Of a stretch of 64,000 nt of DNA, positions 17,364 through 26,448 are shown piece by piece. A program made the translations under genes and the position numbers. The stretch is from CAVUNY01 sp963768585 (GTDB taxonomy: Bacteria; Chloroflexota; Anaerolineae; Anaerolineales; Anaerolineaceae). Numbering within the stretch: position 1 is the stretch's first letter; every line of letters begins with the position of its first letter. The DNA lies in the NCBI GenBank assembly GCA_963768585.1, contig CAVYIF010000009.1, positions 62,001 to 126,000 of the forward strand, written 5' to 3'. The notes beneath the pieces were generated by a model. That model saw only the letters and a list, made by a program, of their open reading frames with translations. It made no database searches and was not told where the DNA came from.

Positions 17364-17555
17364 TTACACGGAAATAGCTAGATGTAAACCCCCGAGGATA
17401 ACTCTGGTAACGGTTTTTCCTTTAACACGTTCATTTGATTGGTCGCAAAAGTTTGGGATCCGTTGATCTAATCCCCCATGGGGTCGTTCTTGATTATAGG
17501 TGTGGGTATGTTCTTTCACTATTCGAGTCAAATGCTGGCTATATAAGATGAAGGG
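17364..17555 (-). pseudogene. Integrase-core transposase remnant (C-terminal fragment)
   Basis: An open stretch of about 63 codons ending in TAA encodes HLTRIVKEHTHTYNQERPHG, then GLDQRIP, and closes with VILGGLHLAISV. The YNxERPHxGL block and the terminal V(V/I)LGGLH tail are hallmarks of the C-terminus of DDE/rve-type (IS3/IS481-like) transposases. It is preceded by an in-frame TAG and no upstream domain is visible, so only the end of the gene survives. It lies in a 693-base gene-poor stretch (16910-17602) that otherwise holds only the promoter-like repeat. No terminal inverted repeats or target duplications were found. Confidence 0.7.
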
Positions 17556-17602
17556 CTATGCGTGCGGCATATACCCTGGTACCCAGATGAAAGATGGCCA
17601 GC

Positions 17603-18403
17603 TTATAAATAAGAAAATGGTTCCCCCGCTTCTATGAACGAAATTGACATGTCAGGGAACAGCCTTTCCAGCCATGCCGGCAGGTATTTCATGCCGACTT
17701 CTTCGGTACGGTTGTGCCCCAGGATGATCAAGGATTTGTTCAATCCAAGTTGAGCGGCATCCCGCACGTAGGCGCATAAAGTCCATTCCAAAATTTCACC
17801 ACCCACGATGACATCCAACTGCTTGTTACGCATCAGTTCCATCGGCATATGTTCAGATCCAAGCCCCAGGCTGCCGCCTCCTACCAGGAAACCCACCCGC
17901 TCCACGCTCGATTGTTTATTGCCAATAATTTGCACAGCTTTTACATTCAACTTTTCCTTCAGAAAAACGGATAACTTTTCTACAGTGGTGGTGGGGATCA
18001 AATAACAATGGGGGTCATTGAGCAGGTTATATTTTTCCCAGTCCAATTCCTTATTCAGGCCAACGTAAATCAGGTCCGGACGGATCATATGCATATGATC
18101 ATGAAATCGCCAGATGTTGATCTTATTCCTGACGATCAGATTCTGCTTGCCTCTGAAGACCTCGTCTCCTTGCAGCCAATCTGTTTTGTCTAAACCTGTA
18201 AAATAAGTGGGTTCGTGAGTGATGATCAGGTTCGCCCCTTTTGCGATCGTTTCTTTGATCACATCCACGGTGGCCATGAAGGTGGTGACAATGCCAGTCA
18301 CCTCGCAGTCCCAATCTCCGGCCATGAGCTGGTCACAGGTTTCTAGAATTTGAGGTGTATCGCAGGCAGTAAGAATGCGGTCAACCACTTCTTTTACTTT
18401 CAT
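17603..18403 (-). CDS. Nif3-like dinuclear metal-centre protein (DUF34)
   Basis: A 266-residue member of the NIF3/YbgI/YqfO family (usual length 250-370). The N-terminal half carries the metal-site motif LIITHEPTYF, and the C-terminal part has VGGEILEWTLCAYVRDA and ILGHNRTEEVGMKYL, where the family keeps further His/Glu ligands. The central insertion found in longer members is absent. The family's biochemical role is unsettled (proposed metal chaperone or GTP cyclohydrolase-related hydrolase). A GGAGGCG lies just upstream of the ATG. It stands 54 bases downstream of the HxlR regulator gene on the same strand and may share its transcript. Confidence 0.85.
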   Translation of the reverse strand: MKVKEVVDRILTACDTPQILETCDQLMAGDWDCEVTGIVTTFMATVDVIKETIAKGANLIITHEPTYFTGLDKTDWLQGDEVFRGKQNLIVRNKINIWRFHDHMHMIRPDLIYVGLNKELDWEKYNLLNDPHCYLIPTTTVEKLSVFLKEKLNVKAVQIIGNKQSSVERVGFLVGGGSLGLGSEHMPMELMRNKQLDVIVGGEILEWTLCAYVRDAAQLGLNKSLIILGHNRTEEVGMKYLPAWLERLFPDMSISFIEAGEPFSYL

Positions 18404-18457
18404 TTTTCGCCTCCCGTGAATTTAGTCTTTAACTGTACCTTGAGAATATTGATTCTC

Positions 18458-18853
18458 TCACTCAGGCGCAACGTTTTCTGCGAGTGAACGGTTGTAGGCG
18501 GCTTGCGCTTCCAGCATGGTCTCGATGTTGCTCTCAGCCCAAACGCGGATTGCATCGAGCAGATTAATTAACGTCTGGCCGAGTGGCGTCAGACTGTATT
18601 CCACCTTGGGCGGTACGCACGCGTATACCTTGCGCGTGATAACCCCATCACGCTCTAACTCCCGCAGCTTTTGGGTCAGTACTTTGGGAGAGATTCCACC
18701 GATTTCTTTGCGCAGTTCGCCAAACCGGAGGGTGCCTGTGGCCAGACGGCCCACGATGAGAACCGTCCACTTATCCGCGATGCGGTCCAGGGCCAGGCGG
18801 GTTGGACAGTTCTGTTCATATACATTCCATTTAGGTGCATTCATAGTATCCAT
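18458..18853 (-). CDS. HxlR family transcriptional regulator
   Basis: A 131-residue winged-helix regulator. The HxlR signature is complete: CPTRLALDRIADKWTVLIVGRLATGTLRFGELRKEIGGISPKVLTQKLRELERDGVITRKVY (paraphrased by position, residues 15-77), followed by PPKVEYSLTPLGQTL. Cys15 is in the position used for thiol-based redox or quinone sensing by HxlR relatives (YodB, QorR). It is divergent from a QorB-like NmrA oxidoreductase with a 171-base shared control region, the same arrangement as E. coli qorB/ytfH. It therefore probably represses that neighbour in the absence of electrophiles or quinones. Confidence 0.9.
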   Translation of the reverse strand: MDTMNAPKWNVYEQNCPTRLALDRIADKWTVLIVGRLATGTLRFGELRKEIGGISPKVLTQKLRELERDGVITRKVYACVPPKVEYSLTPLGQTLINLLDAIRVWAESNIETMLEAQAAYNRSLAENVAPE

Positions 18854-18901
18854 TTTATACTCAGTTTCATTTATATCACTATATTACAAAAAAGTGCATA
18901 C

Positions 18902-18918
18902 TTGCTAATCTATAGCAA
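18902..18918. promoter_or_regulatory. Candidate HxlR operator
   Basis: A perfect inverted repeat TTGCTA-ATCTA-TAGCAA in the divergent control region, 48 bases upstream of the regulator start and about 107 before the oxidoreductase start. Outer bases (CATA left, TATG right) partly extend the symmetry. HxlR proteins bind short dyads of this size as dimers. Confidence 0.4.
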
Positions 18919-19024
18919 TATGGGTAAACTAACCAATGGATCCGGAAAACGGGTTTGACTGATTTTGTTAAAGATATTTTTTCTGGTTCGGTAATGGTAT
19001 CGGGCCGATGAAAGGAGGTTTCAA

Positions 19025-19900
19025 ATGACGATTCTTATTACGGGTGCCACAGGCCATTTTGGCAGCATTGTTGTTGAGAACCTGTTGGCACGAGGGCTGG
19101 CCGGCCAGCTTGCGGTAAGCGTCCGCAACCCGGCTCGAGCCGCCAATTACCAGGCGCGCGGTGTCGATGTGCGCCAGGGAGATTTTGACGATCCGGCTTC
19201 ACTGGGGAAGGCTTTTGCCGGGGTCGACCGCTTGCTTTTGGTTTCGACCACCGATGATAATGAGACCCGCATCCGCCAGCACAAAACGGCGGTGCGTGCC
19301 GCGCAAAAGGCCGGGGTCGGCTTCATCGCTTACACCAGCATTGCGAATGCCAGCCGCAGCTCACTCGGTCTCGCAGAGGTGCACCGCACGACAGAGGATG
19401 AAATCCGTGCTACGGGGATACCGTATGTCTTTTTGCGCAACAATTGGTACCTGGAAAATGAAATCGGGTTTGTGCAGGCGGCCATAGCCGGGGCGCCGAT
19501 CGTTACATCAGCCGGGCAGGGTCAGGTAGGCTGGGCGCTGCGCGCCGATTACGCCCAGGCGGCGGCCGAGGTGCTTGCTGGAAGCGGGCACGAGAATGCG
19601 ATTTATGAGCTTTCCGGCCTGCTTGCGACCTACGATGAATTCGCCGCAGCGCTGAGTCATGTGCTTGGCAGCCCGGTGGCGGTAAAACATGTCGATGACG
19701 CGGCATACGGCGAGAGCCTTGCCAGCGCCGGGCTTCCGGCTTTTCTTGTGCCGATTTTGGTCGGGTATGCCAGCCAGATTCGCGAAGGGGCACTGGCAGT
19801 GAAAAGTAATGACTTCCAAAAGCTCCTGGGCCGGCCCGCGACTCCGCTGCCAGAGGCACTTCGGCAGCTGGTCAGCCAGGTGCGCAGCCCGGCAAAATGA
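19025..19900 (+). CDS. NmrA-type NAD(P)H-binding oxidoreductase (quinone oxidoreductase 2-like)
   Basis: A 291-residue atypical short-chain dehydrogenase. The nucleotide-binding motif is TGATGHFG (7-14), followed by SVRNPARA, the NmrA feature for recognising NADP(H). The HTxxxxxKAG-like segment and YVFLRNNWYLEN match E. coli QorB (YtfG). A strong Shine-Dalgarno (AAAGGAGGT) precedes the ATG. QorB reduces quinones and is controlled by an HxlR-type regulator; the same divergent pairing is seen here. It would act in the cytoplasm against quinone or electrophile stress. Two hairpins follow within 170 bases. Confidence 0.88.
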   Translation: MTILITGATGHFGSIVVENLLARGLAGQLAVSVRNPARAANYQARGVDVRQGDFDDPASLGKAFAGVDRLLLVSTTDDNETRIRQHKTAVRAAQKAGVGFIAYTSIANASRSSLGLAEVHRTTEDEIRATGIPYVFLRNNWYLENEIGFVQAAIAGAPIVTSAGQGQVGWALRADYAQAAAEVLAGSGHENAIYELSGLLATYDEFAAALSHVLGSPVAVKHVDDAAYGESLASAGLPAFLVPILVGYASQIREGALAVKSNDFQKLLGRPATPLPEALRQLVSQVRSPAK

Positions 19901-19969
19901 GCCGAACCGCTGCAGCTTGGAGGTTGGCTGCGCCTCACAGGAATAAGTACCTATATCAGGAAAATTTCT

Positions 19970-20010
19970 CAGGGTGTTTTTGCCCCACGAAGTGGGGCAA
20001 AAACACCCTG
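19970..20010 (+). terminator. Long perfect hairpin after the oxidoreductase gene
   Basis: An 18-bp perfect stem (CAGGGTGTTTTTGCCCCA and its complement) with a 5-base loop. It lacks a U-tract but is followed by the small palindrome GAATTAATTC. It sits between convergent genes, so it may serve both strands. Confidence 0.65.
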
Positions 20011-20038
20011 GAATTAATTCTCGGACAGGTTTTAAGGC

Positions 20039-20072
20039 AAAGAAGGATATGGGCCAGCCATATCCTTCTTTT
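20039..20072. terminator. Second perfect hairpin between convergent genes
   Basis: A 14-bp perfect stem (AAAGAAGGATATGG and its complement) with loop GCCAG, ending in TTTT on the + strand and AAA/TTT on both sides. It is a good bidirectional intrinsic terminator between the oxidoreductase and the GH3 gene. Confidence 0.7.
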
Positions 20073-20095
20073 GTGATGTTTGTCTTCTCCTACCT

Positions 20096-22333
20096 TTAAC
20101 GAACCACTTCCAGGTTTGCGTGGAGCGCCGCTAACAAATCGGCGCCAACCCAGAGGTCAAAATCGGCTGCATCCTGGACCCAGCTTCTGGCGTTCGTGCT
20201 CCAGTACCTGAGTTCCTCCGGACCAAGGTGGAAGGTGACGGTCTTCGTCTCACCGGGCTGGAGGGTCACACGCTCGAAACCTTTCAGTTCGCGCAGTGGG
20301 CGCGAGTCGCTGCCCGATTTCTGGTGGATGTAAAGCTGCACGACCTCGTCACCGGCCACCCGGCCGGTGTTTGTGACATCAGCGGTCACGGTCAGCGTCT
20401 CCCCAACCTTCACCTTTGAGGCCGATACAGCCAGATTGGTGATCGAAAAGGTGGTGTAGCTGAGGCCAAAGCCAAAAGGAAAGAGCGGCGTGGTCAGGCT
20501 GTCCCAGTAGCGCGAGCGGTACATGGGGCTGCCCTCAGGGGCGTGGGTCAGGGTGCGCGCGTAGTAGAGCGGCGCGTGGCTGCCGCTGCGCGGGAAGGTG
20601 ACCGGCAGCTTGCCGCCCGGGTTCGCATCGCCAAACAGGATGTCGGCAACGGCGTGGCCCCCTTCGGTGCCGGGCTCCCATGCTTCGAGGATCGCGGAAA
20701 CGTTCTCCGCCGCCCAGTTGATGCTCAGCGGACGGCCGTTCAGCAGCACCAGGACCACCGGCTTGCCCAGGGCGACGATCGTTTCGAGCAGCTCTTCCTG
20801 CCGTCCCGGCAGATCGAGCGAACCGCGCGAGGCCGCTTCGCCGGCCATATTAGCGTTCTCGCCAAGCACCATGATGACCATATCCGCACCGCGTGCCGTG
20901 TCCACGGCAGCCTGAAAAGCCGCGTTCGCATCTTCTGGCGTCTGTGCGGGGCGCTTGCCCTCTGGGGAGAAGTCGTCGAATGGAGAGGAAAAAATTCGCC
21001 GGATCTCAGGCCCCGGCGCGTATTCGATGCGCGCCCCCGGCAGCTTTGCGCGAATGCCCTGCAGAACGGTGACGGCTGCTGGCGTATGGCCAAAGACCAT
21101 CCACGATCCTTCGGTGGCCTCCATCGAGTTGGCCAATGGGCCAATCACGGCCACATTCTTCAGGTTCTTGGCGAGGGGCAGCAGCCCACCTTCGTTACGC
21201 AGCAGCACCATCGAACGCTGTGCGGCCAGGCGCGCTGCCTGGCGGTGTTCCGGCAGCGCTACGACCTCATCCAAAAGCGCTTCGTCGATATAAGGCTGCT
21301 CGAAGAGCCCCATACGCACCTTGACAGCCAGAATAGGCCGCACGGCCGCGTCGATCTCGGCTTCCGCCAGCGTGCCACCCTCGACCAACCCGGCCAGGTT
21401 CTGTGAGTAGGTGCTGCTGGCCATATCCATGTCCAGGCCCGCGTGCAGGGCGCGGAAGGCAGCGTCGCTGCCATCGCGCGCGAAGCCCTGAATGACGAGG
21501 TTGCCGACCGCCATGGCATCGCTGACGACAAAGCCTTTGAAGCCCCACTCATCCCGCAAGATGTCATGCAGCAGCCAGCGGTTACCGCTGGCGGGGACGT
21601 TATTGAGATCCATGTAAGCGCTCATAAACGTCCCCACCCCGGCCTGCACCGCAGCCAGGAAGGGCGGGAAATAGACGTTGCGCAGCTGCGCTTCGGATAG
21701 GAACACGGGGTCGTAATCGCGCCCGCCGTCCGCCGCGCCGTACCCGGCAAAGTGTTTGGCGCAAGCTACCACCCGCTCCGGCGCGCCGGGGTAAGGTCCC
21801 TGGAATCCGCGCACCTGGGCAGCCGCCATAGCCGCACCCAGAAAAGGATCTTCGCCGGCGCCTTCGACGATGCGACCCCAGCGGGCATCCCGGGCGATGT
21901 CGAGCATCGGGCCAAAGGTCCAGTGCAGACCCGCCGCGCGAGCTTCCTTCGCCGCTACGGTCTGCGCCCTTTCTGCCACCGCCGGATCCCATGAGGAGGC
22001 CATCGCCAACGGCACGGGGAAGATGGTCCGGTAGCCGTGGATTACGTCCAGAGCGAAGAGCAGCGGGATCTTTGACGGGCTTTCTTCCATTGCGATCTTC
22101 TGCAGTCGGTTGAACTGCTTCGCATCATTGAGCCACAGGACCGAACCAGCCCCCCCTTTCCGAATCACATCCTCGGGTTTTGGTCCGGGAAAGAAGTCTG
22201 CCCCGCCAACCTGGGTGAGCTGCCCGATCTTTTCTGCCAGGCTCAGCTTTTCTAGAATGGCTTCAACCTGCGCCGCAACTGCGGCTTCCGACGGAATTGG
22301 CGCGTCTGGTCTTGTTTTCATTTCTTTATTCAT
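20096..22333 (-). CDS. GH3 beta-glucosidase (BglX-like)
   Basis: About 745 residues from the preferred start at 22333 (AAGGAG five bases upstream; an in-frame start 36 bases earlier has no ribosome site). Domain order: GH3 TIM barrel with KHFAGYG and the nucleophile region GFVVSDAMAVGN (Asp about 272), the alpha/beta sandwich with MVLLRNEGGLLPL and VMVLGENANMAGE, then a C-terminal fibronectin-III-like domain starting near SFSITNLAVS. No signal peptide is seen, so it is probably cytoplasmic and hydrolyses imported beta-glucosides. It is 64 bases or so downstream of an MFS transporter on the same strand, a plausible uptake-hydrolysis pair. Confidence 0.93.
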   Translation of the reverse strand: MNKEMKTRPDAPIPSEAAVAAQVEAILEKLSLAEKIGQLTQVGGADFFPGPKPEDVIRKGGAGSVLWLNDAKQFNRLQKIAMEESPSKIPLLFALDVIHGYRTIFPVPLAMASSWDPAVAERAQTVAAKEARAAGLHWTFGPMLDIARDARWGRIVEGAGEDPFLGAAMAAAQVRGFQGPYPGAPERVVACAKHFAGYGAADGGRDYDPVFLSEAQLRNVYFPPFLAAVQAGVGTFMSAYMDLNNVPASGNRWLLHDILRDEWGFKGFVVSDAMAVGNLVIQGFARDGSDAAFRALHAGLDMDMASSTYSQNLAGLVEGGTLAEAEIDAAVRPILAVKVRMGLFEQPYIDEALLDEVVALPEHRQAARLAAQRSMVLLRNEGGLLPLAKNLKNVAVIGPLANSMEATEGSWMVFGHTPAAVTVLQGIRAKLPGARIEYAPGPEIRRIFSSPFDDFSPEGKRPAQTPEDANAAFQAAVDTARGADMVIMVLGENANMAGEAASRGSLDLPGRQEELLETIVALGKPVVLVLLNGRPLSINWAAENVSAILEAWEPGTEGGHAVADILFGDANPGGKLPVTFPRSGSHAPLYYARTLTHAPEGSPMYRSRYWDSLTTPLFPFGFGLSYTTFSITNLAVSASKVKVGETLTVTADVTNTGRVAGDEVVQLYIHQKSGSDSRPLRELKGFERVTLQPGETKTVTFHLGPEELRYWSTNARSWVQDAADFDLWVGADLLAALHANLEVVR

Positions 22334-22432
22334 CCTTTCTCCTTGGCATGCTGCCGGGGTCTGGTCCAACGGCGGTCTGCCCTATGTATGATTATATCGC
22401 TGCCAACCGGCATTATCGTTAATTATAAAATT

Positions 22433-23662
22433 CTACGAGCCTTCTATAACAGCCTTTTTACTGCGTGGTGACAGCCAATACAGGATGAGCAGCCCAAGCA
22501 GAGAAACAGTAAGCATCACCGGGATCGCTTCCAGCGAGATACGTTCGGCTAAATAGCCAGCCAGGGAGGGCAGCAGCGCGCCGCCTAAACCAGCTGCGCT
22601 GATCTGGATCCCAATCGTATTGCCTGCGTGACGCGGGCTGACCCGCTGGCTGGTGCTCGAAACCAGGCCTGGGAAAACCGGCGCCATTGCAAAACCAACG
22701 ATAAACACACCTGCTACGCCGGCCAACGGGACCGGATTCCACCAAAACAGGAGTGCGCCTGCCAGAGACAGCACCATTGAGCCGATCATCAGCGTGTTCA
22801 GGCGAATGCGGTGGGCGTAAAGCCCCGCCATGATCCGCCCGACGGTGAAGGTGGCCCAAAATCCACCTGCCCACAGCCCGGCTAACTGCGGGTTCACCCC
22901 ACGACCTTCGGTAAACAGGGTATAGGTCCAGTTGCCCAGGGTGAGTTCTGCACCGGTATACAGCAGGAACATCAGAATGCTGATCCAGGTAACCATGCGG
23001 AACAGGGTCTCCCACAAGGAGGTCTGGTAATCCATTAAACCACGCTCGCTGTCTTCAGCACCTGCTCCCTCAGCCGAGGTTTTTTTCGGCCGCTTCCAGG
23101 CGGGAAGGGTGATCCAAAAGCTGGCGGTCATGATCATCAGCAGCCCACCGACGAAGATATACGCGGGCCGCCAGGAAGCAAATATCGATAGGCTGGCTGT
23201 CATAAACAATGGACTGAGGGTGGCGCCGATGCCAAAACAGGCATGCAGCCACTGCATCTGACTCTCGTTGTATTCGGAGGCCAGGTAGGTATTCAGTCCG
23301 GCGTCCATCAAGCCCGATCCAAGCCCGCCAATTAAGCCCATCGTGATGATGAAGCCCCAGGATGGAGCGATGGTATAGCCGAATAAAGATACGCCAGAAA
23401 GCAAGCTGGAAAATATGAGCAGCGCACCGATCCCAAAGCGGCTGATCAGCCGGGCAATCGTGAAGCTTGAAATCAGATACCCAACGGTTGAGGAGATAAA
23501 CAACAGCCCGAGCGCATCCAGCGGCAGCGAGAACTCTGCGCGCAGGGTGGGCCAGGCAACACCCATCAGGCTGGCAGGCAATCCCAGGGTAATGAAAGCG
23601 ATGTATGCCAGAATTAACAGGTTTATTTTGGTTCCGGGCAGGTGGGTTGTTTTGGTGGTCAT
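22433..23662 (-). CDS. MFS transporter (sugar permease-like)
   Basis: A 409-residue protein with twelve predicted membrane helices in two halves separated by a hydrophilic loop (about 195-225, KRPKKTSAEGAGAED). The first half has the GGLGSGLMDAGLNTYLA helix seen in fucose/glucose-permease-like (FHS) MFS proteins, and the second half has NTIGIQISAAGLGGALLPSLAGYLAE, also typical of that group. Substrate is probably a sugar or glycoside; this rests on the downstream GH3 gene. The Shine-Dalgarno is weak. Confidence 0.85.
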   Translation of the reverse strand: MTTKTTHLPGTKINLLILAYIAFITLGLPASLMGVAWPTLRAEFSLPLDALGLLFISSTVGYLISSFTIARLISRFGIGALLIFSSLLSGVSLFGYTIAPSWGFIITMGLIGGLGSGLMDAGLNTYLASEYNESQMQWLHACFGIGATLSPLFMTASLSIFASWRPAYIFVGGLLMIMTASFWITLPAWKRPKKTSAEGAGAEDSERGLMDYQTSLWETLFRMVTWISILMFLLYTGAELTLGNWTYTLFTEGRGVNPQLAGLWAGGFWATFTVGRIMAGLYAHRIRLNTLMIGSMVLSLAGALLFWWNPVPLAGVAGVFIVGFAMAPVFPGLVSSTSQRVSPRHAGNTIGIQISAAGLGGALLPSLAGYLAERISLEAIPVMLTVSLLGLLILYWLSPRSKKAVIEGS

Positions 23663-23793
23663 GTGGGTTTCTCTTGCTTCTTTTTTTATCCTCGTATTCG
23701 TTAACCTTGCTGCGCAGAATTAAATGGGATCGTCTTTAGCTTTCGCTTCAGTTCATCGAGAGTGTGCATATCGATCGCGCTGGCCGCAACCTT

Positions 23794-24561
23794 CTATGGC
23801 CGGGTGATGGTGTAGCAAGGTGTCAATTGGCCCAATCCTTCACTTTCATATGAGAGCGGTTCTGTGCAGAATGTGCCAAGATCTGCAGGGACAAGGTGAT
23901 ATGGTGGAGGCAATTCTGATATGATATCGAGCCAGAAGGCAATTAATGATTGGGCAAATTCCATATTCACATTTTCTGCACAGACCGAATATGGTTCTAG
24001 TTTGAAAGTTTGAGTTTTGGGTGTGACCAAAGCGATATCAAAAACGGTCATTTGATCTTTATCCACCAGATCGGGGGCTGTCAACAGAATACCTGGATCA
24101 AGCTTGTCTATCGACGTATTCATCTTTCGTCCCAATAATTCAAATGTCCATGTCATTGTCACTGGACGAGTTTCTACGCAGCCATCCACATTGATACCAC
24201 CCTGTCCAATTGCAGCACCTTCAAATTCACCGATGCTGACGAAGACCCCATCTGCTTTGACTATAAATGAAATTTTATAAGAGTACATGATTTCCGTTTT
24301 GGTGTGAGAGTCGACCCAATGGAACGCCCCGACCAAAGTATACGTATCTTCTGAAATCTTCTCTTGTGGCGAAGATTCGGGACCCGGTTCCAGCGTGGGC
24401 GCACCGTTGACCGGTGGTGAAGATGTTGGTGTTTTTGTGGGAACTACGACACTGGTTGGCGGCGGAGATGTTGGTGTTTTTGTAGGAGATGCAACACTGG
24501 CTGGCAATGGAGAACAGGCAGCCAGGAGAACTAGAATTAACAGCATTTTTATTCGGACCAT
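23794..24561 (-). CDS. Secreted lipoprotein of unknown function
   Basis: About 255 residues starting at MVRIKMLLILVLLAAC (ATG 24561, AGAGGTG ribosome site; a longer in-frame start 90 bases upstream would spoil the signal). The LLAAC lipobox predicts lipid attachment at Cys16. It is followed by a twofold direct repeat of PTKTPTS(P/S)PP separated by TSVVV, a flexible Thr/Pro spacer, and a globular beta-rich domain of ~180 residues with conserved-looking Cys pairs (CVETR, CAENVN, FCTEP, CYTIT). I recognise no family. In the same frame after the TAG stop, about 26 further open codons run to a TAA (23712), possibly former coding sequence. Confidence 0.75.
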   Translation of the reverse strand: MVRIKMLLILVLLAACSPLPASVASPTKTPTSPPPTSVVVPTKTPTSSPPVNGAPTLEPGPESSPQEKISEDTYTLVGAFHWVDSHTKTEIMYSYKISFIVKADGVFVSIGEFEGAAIGQGGINVDGCVETRPVTMTWTFELLGRKMNTSIDKLDPGILLTAPDLVDKDQMTVFDIALVTPKTQTFKLEPYSVCAENVNMEFAQSLIAFWLDIISELPPPYHLVPADLGTFCTEPLSYESEGLGQLTPCYTITRP

Positions 24562-24813
24562 GAGCACCTCTTTAACACGTTCACTGAACATGGGTGAAAA
24601 TGAACCAAAATCAGCATATTTTTCTGGCTTTTTGCCGTATTCTGGCAGCACTTAAAGGGATGAGATAATTTTAGTTTAGCATCGTTTTGGAAAACAAGAA
24701 AAATAGGACAGGGAACCAAACACAGCGTTGGTCAATCTTATGGAAACGCAACATCGCGAGATGAGTGGAAACCCTGCATTTATCCATCAATCTTGAGTTT
24801 AATTGCGGCCCCC

Positions 24814-26349
24814 CTATTTCGAAAATTCCGCTAATTCAGAATACAGCGACACAAAAGCTTCATACGCGTGGTTAAAAAAGGCATAGCCCTGGTCATAGAC
24901 CGCTTTAAGGTCCGGATTGGGTAAGGTGGTATCGACAATCGGGGTTAAGAACTCCGCCATAAAGATATCCGGGTAAAATCCGATCCCAATGCCGCCAGCC
25001 AGGGCTGCCCCCAATGAGGTGGCTTCGGCCAGTAATTTAGGCCGCTGGATTGGAATTCCGTAAATATCCGCCAGGATCTGCCGCCACACCGCACCGTTTG
25101 CGCCGCCGCCGATCACACGCATGCTGGAAAATGGCTGCCCGATCTGCTGGAGCGCTTCGAGAATAACCCGCAAATTATACGTGACCCCTTCCAGGGTCGC
25201 GCGGATCATGTCGGCTCGCGTGTGCGCCATGGTCAAGCCAAAAAAAGCCGCCCTGGCCTCAGGGTTCCAACGGGGGCTGCGTTCTCCCAACAGATAGGGA
25301 AAAAAGAACAATCCATTGGCCCCCGGTTCGGATTTTAAAACCTGCAAGTTCATCAGCTCGTAGGAACTGACCCCGAGCTGTTCAGATGCTAATTTCTCGG
25401 GGATGCACAATTGATCGCGCACCCATTGATAGGCACCGCCAGCGGACTGCATGGGTCCGGTGGCCGTATACATTCCCGGTAAAAGGTGCGCCAGGGTAAA
25501 GGTACGCATTTCAGGGTCGAAGACGGGTTGGGTGGAAGCGGTCCCAATCCAGGATGATGTCCCGATGCAGTTGTAAGCGCTGCCTTCGCGGACCACACCG
25601 GCCCCGGTTGCCGCACAGGCGCCATCTCCGCTGCCAATGACCACTGGCGTTCCACTGGCCAACCCGGTAGCTTCTGAAGCCTGCTTTGTCACTTCGCCAA
25701 TCACGTCAGTTGAGGCATGTAAATCTGGCAGCCTGGCAATGTCCAGTCCGGAAGCCTCAATCATCACCCCAGACCATGCATAATTGATTAAGTCATACAG
25801 GTCAGTCCCAGACGCGTCCGAATAATCTGTGACGAAGTGCCCCGTCAGGCGGGCAGCGATAAAATCTTTTACCTGTAGGAACTTGTAAACCTCCTTATAA
25901 ATCTCGGGTTGGTGGCGTCGGATCCACATCATCTTTTCACCCGAAAGAGATGGATTGGTGCGGTGCCCGGTAATTTGATAAGCAGGCTGCATTCCTACTT
26001 TTTCAATTAATATTTGGGCTTCTTCTACTGCCCGGGTATCCGCCCAGATCATGGCGCTGCGCAGCGGGTTGGATTTCCTATCTACCGCGACACAGCCCAT
26101 CATATGACCGCACAAACTCACGCAGGCGATTTGATCCGGTTCAATTTTGGCGTTTTTAATGAGATGCTGCGTTGATTGGCAAACGGCGCGCCACCAATCC
26201 TCAGGATTTTGCTCGGCCCAGTTGGGTTTCGGATAAACTGTGTTGTACCCGCAATAAAAACTGGCTTTGACCTGCCCCTGACGATCAAATAAGGTTGCTT
26301 TATTCCCGGTAGTGCCGAGATCGTGAGCCAGGATATATTTTTCGGACAT
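24814..26349 (-). CDS. FGGY-family carbohydrate kinase (xylulokinase-like)
   Basis: A 511-residue sugar kinase with start at 26349 (GGAGGTGGGT directly upstream). The ASKHA features are present: phosphate-1 motif HDLGTTGNKATLFD, the catalytic-Asp region IWADTRAVEEA, phosphate-2 GTSSWIGTAS and the adenosine motif VIGGGANGAVWRQILADIYG. The WADTR motif and overall length match xylulokinases and related FGGY enzymes that phosphorylate pentuloses or sugar alcohols. It is the last gene of a five-gene minus-strand unit (amidohydrolase, Gfo/Idh, M55 peptidase, TIM-barrel protein, kinase), so its substrate may be an unusual sugar or polyol made by that unit. Confidence 0.88.
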   Translation of the reverse strand: MSEKYILAHDLGTTGNKATLFDRQGQVKASFYCGYNTVYPKPNWAEQNPEDWWRAVCQSTQHLIKNAKIEPDQIACVSLCGHMMGCVAVDRKSNPLRSAMIWADTRAVEEAQILIEKVGMQPAYQITGHRTNPSLSGEKMMWIRRHQPEIYKEVYKFLQVKDFIAARLTGHFVTDYSDASGTDLYDLINYAWSGVMIEASGLDIARLPDLHASTDVIGEVTKQASEATGLASGTPVVIGSGDGACAATGAGVVREGSAYNCIGTSSWIGTASTQPVFDPEMRTFTLAHLLPGMYTATGPMQSAGGAYQWVRDQLCIPEKLASEQLGVSSYELMNLQVLKSEPGANGLFFFPYLLGERSPRWNPEARAAFFGLTMAHTRADMIRATLEGVTYNLRVILEALQQIGQPFSSMRVIGGGANGAVWRQILADIYGIPIQRPKLLAEATSLGAALAGGIGIGFYPDIFMAEFLTPIVDTTLPNPDLKAVYDQGYAFFNHAYEAFVSLYSELAEFSK

Positions 26350-26448
26350 ACCCACCTCCGTTTTCGTATGGGTTGTAAGTCAGGTAAACATTGTTGGACG
26401 GTGTCGGATCGGCAGAAATGGTAAACAACCTGCCTAGATTACCTTTAT

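Noticed and set aside
20543..21406. Long open frame (287 codons) on the + strand opposite the GH3 gene
   Set aside because: Antisense shadow of a high-GC coding region; no recognisable domains.
23712..23793. Open codons following the lipoprotein stop
   Set aside because: Only about 26 codons in the same frame with no start or ribosome site; mentioned as possible past coding sequence but not a gene.
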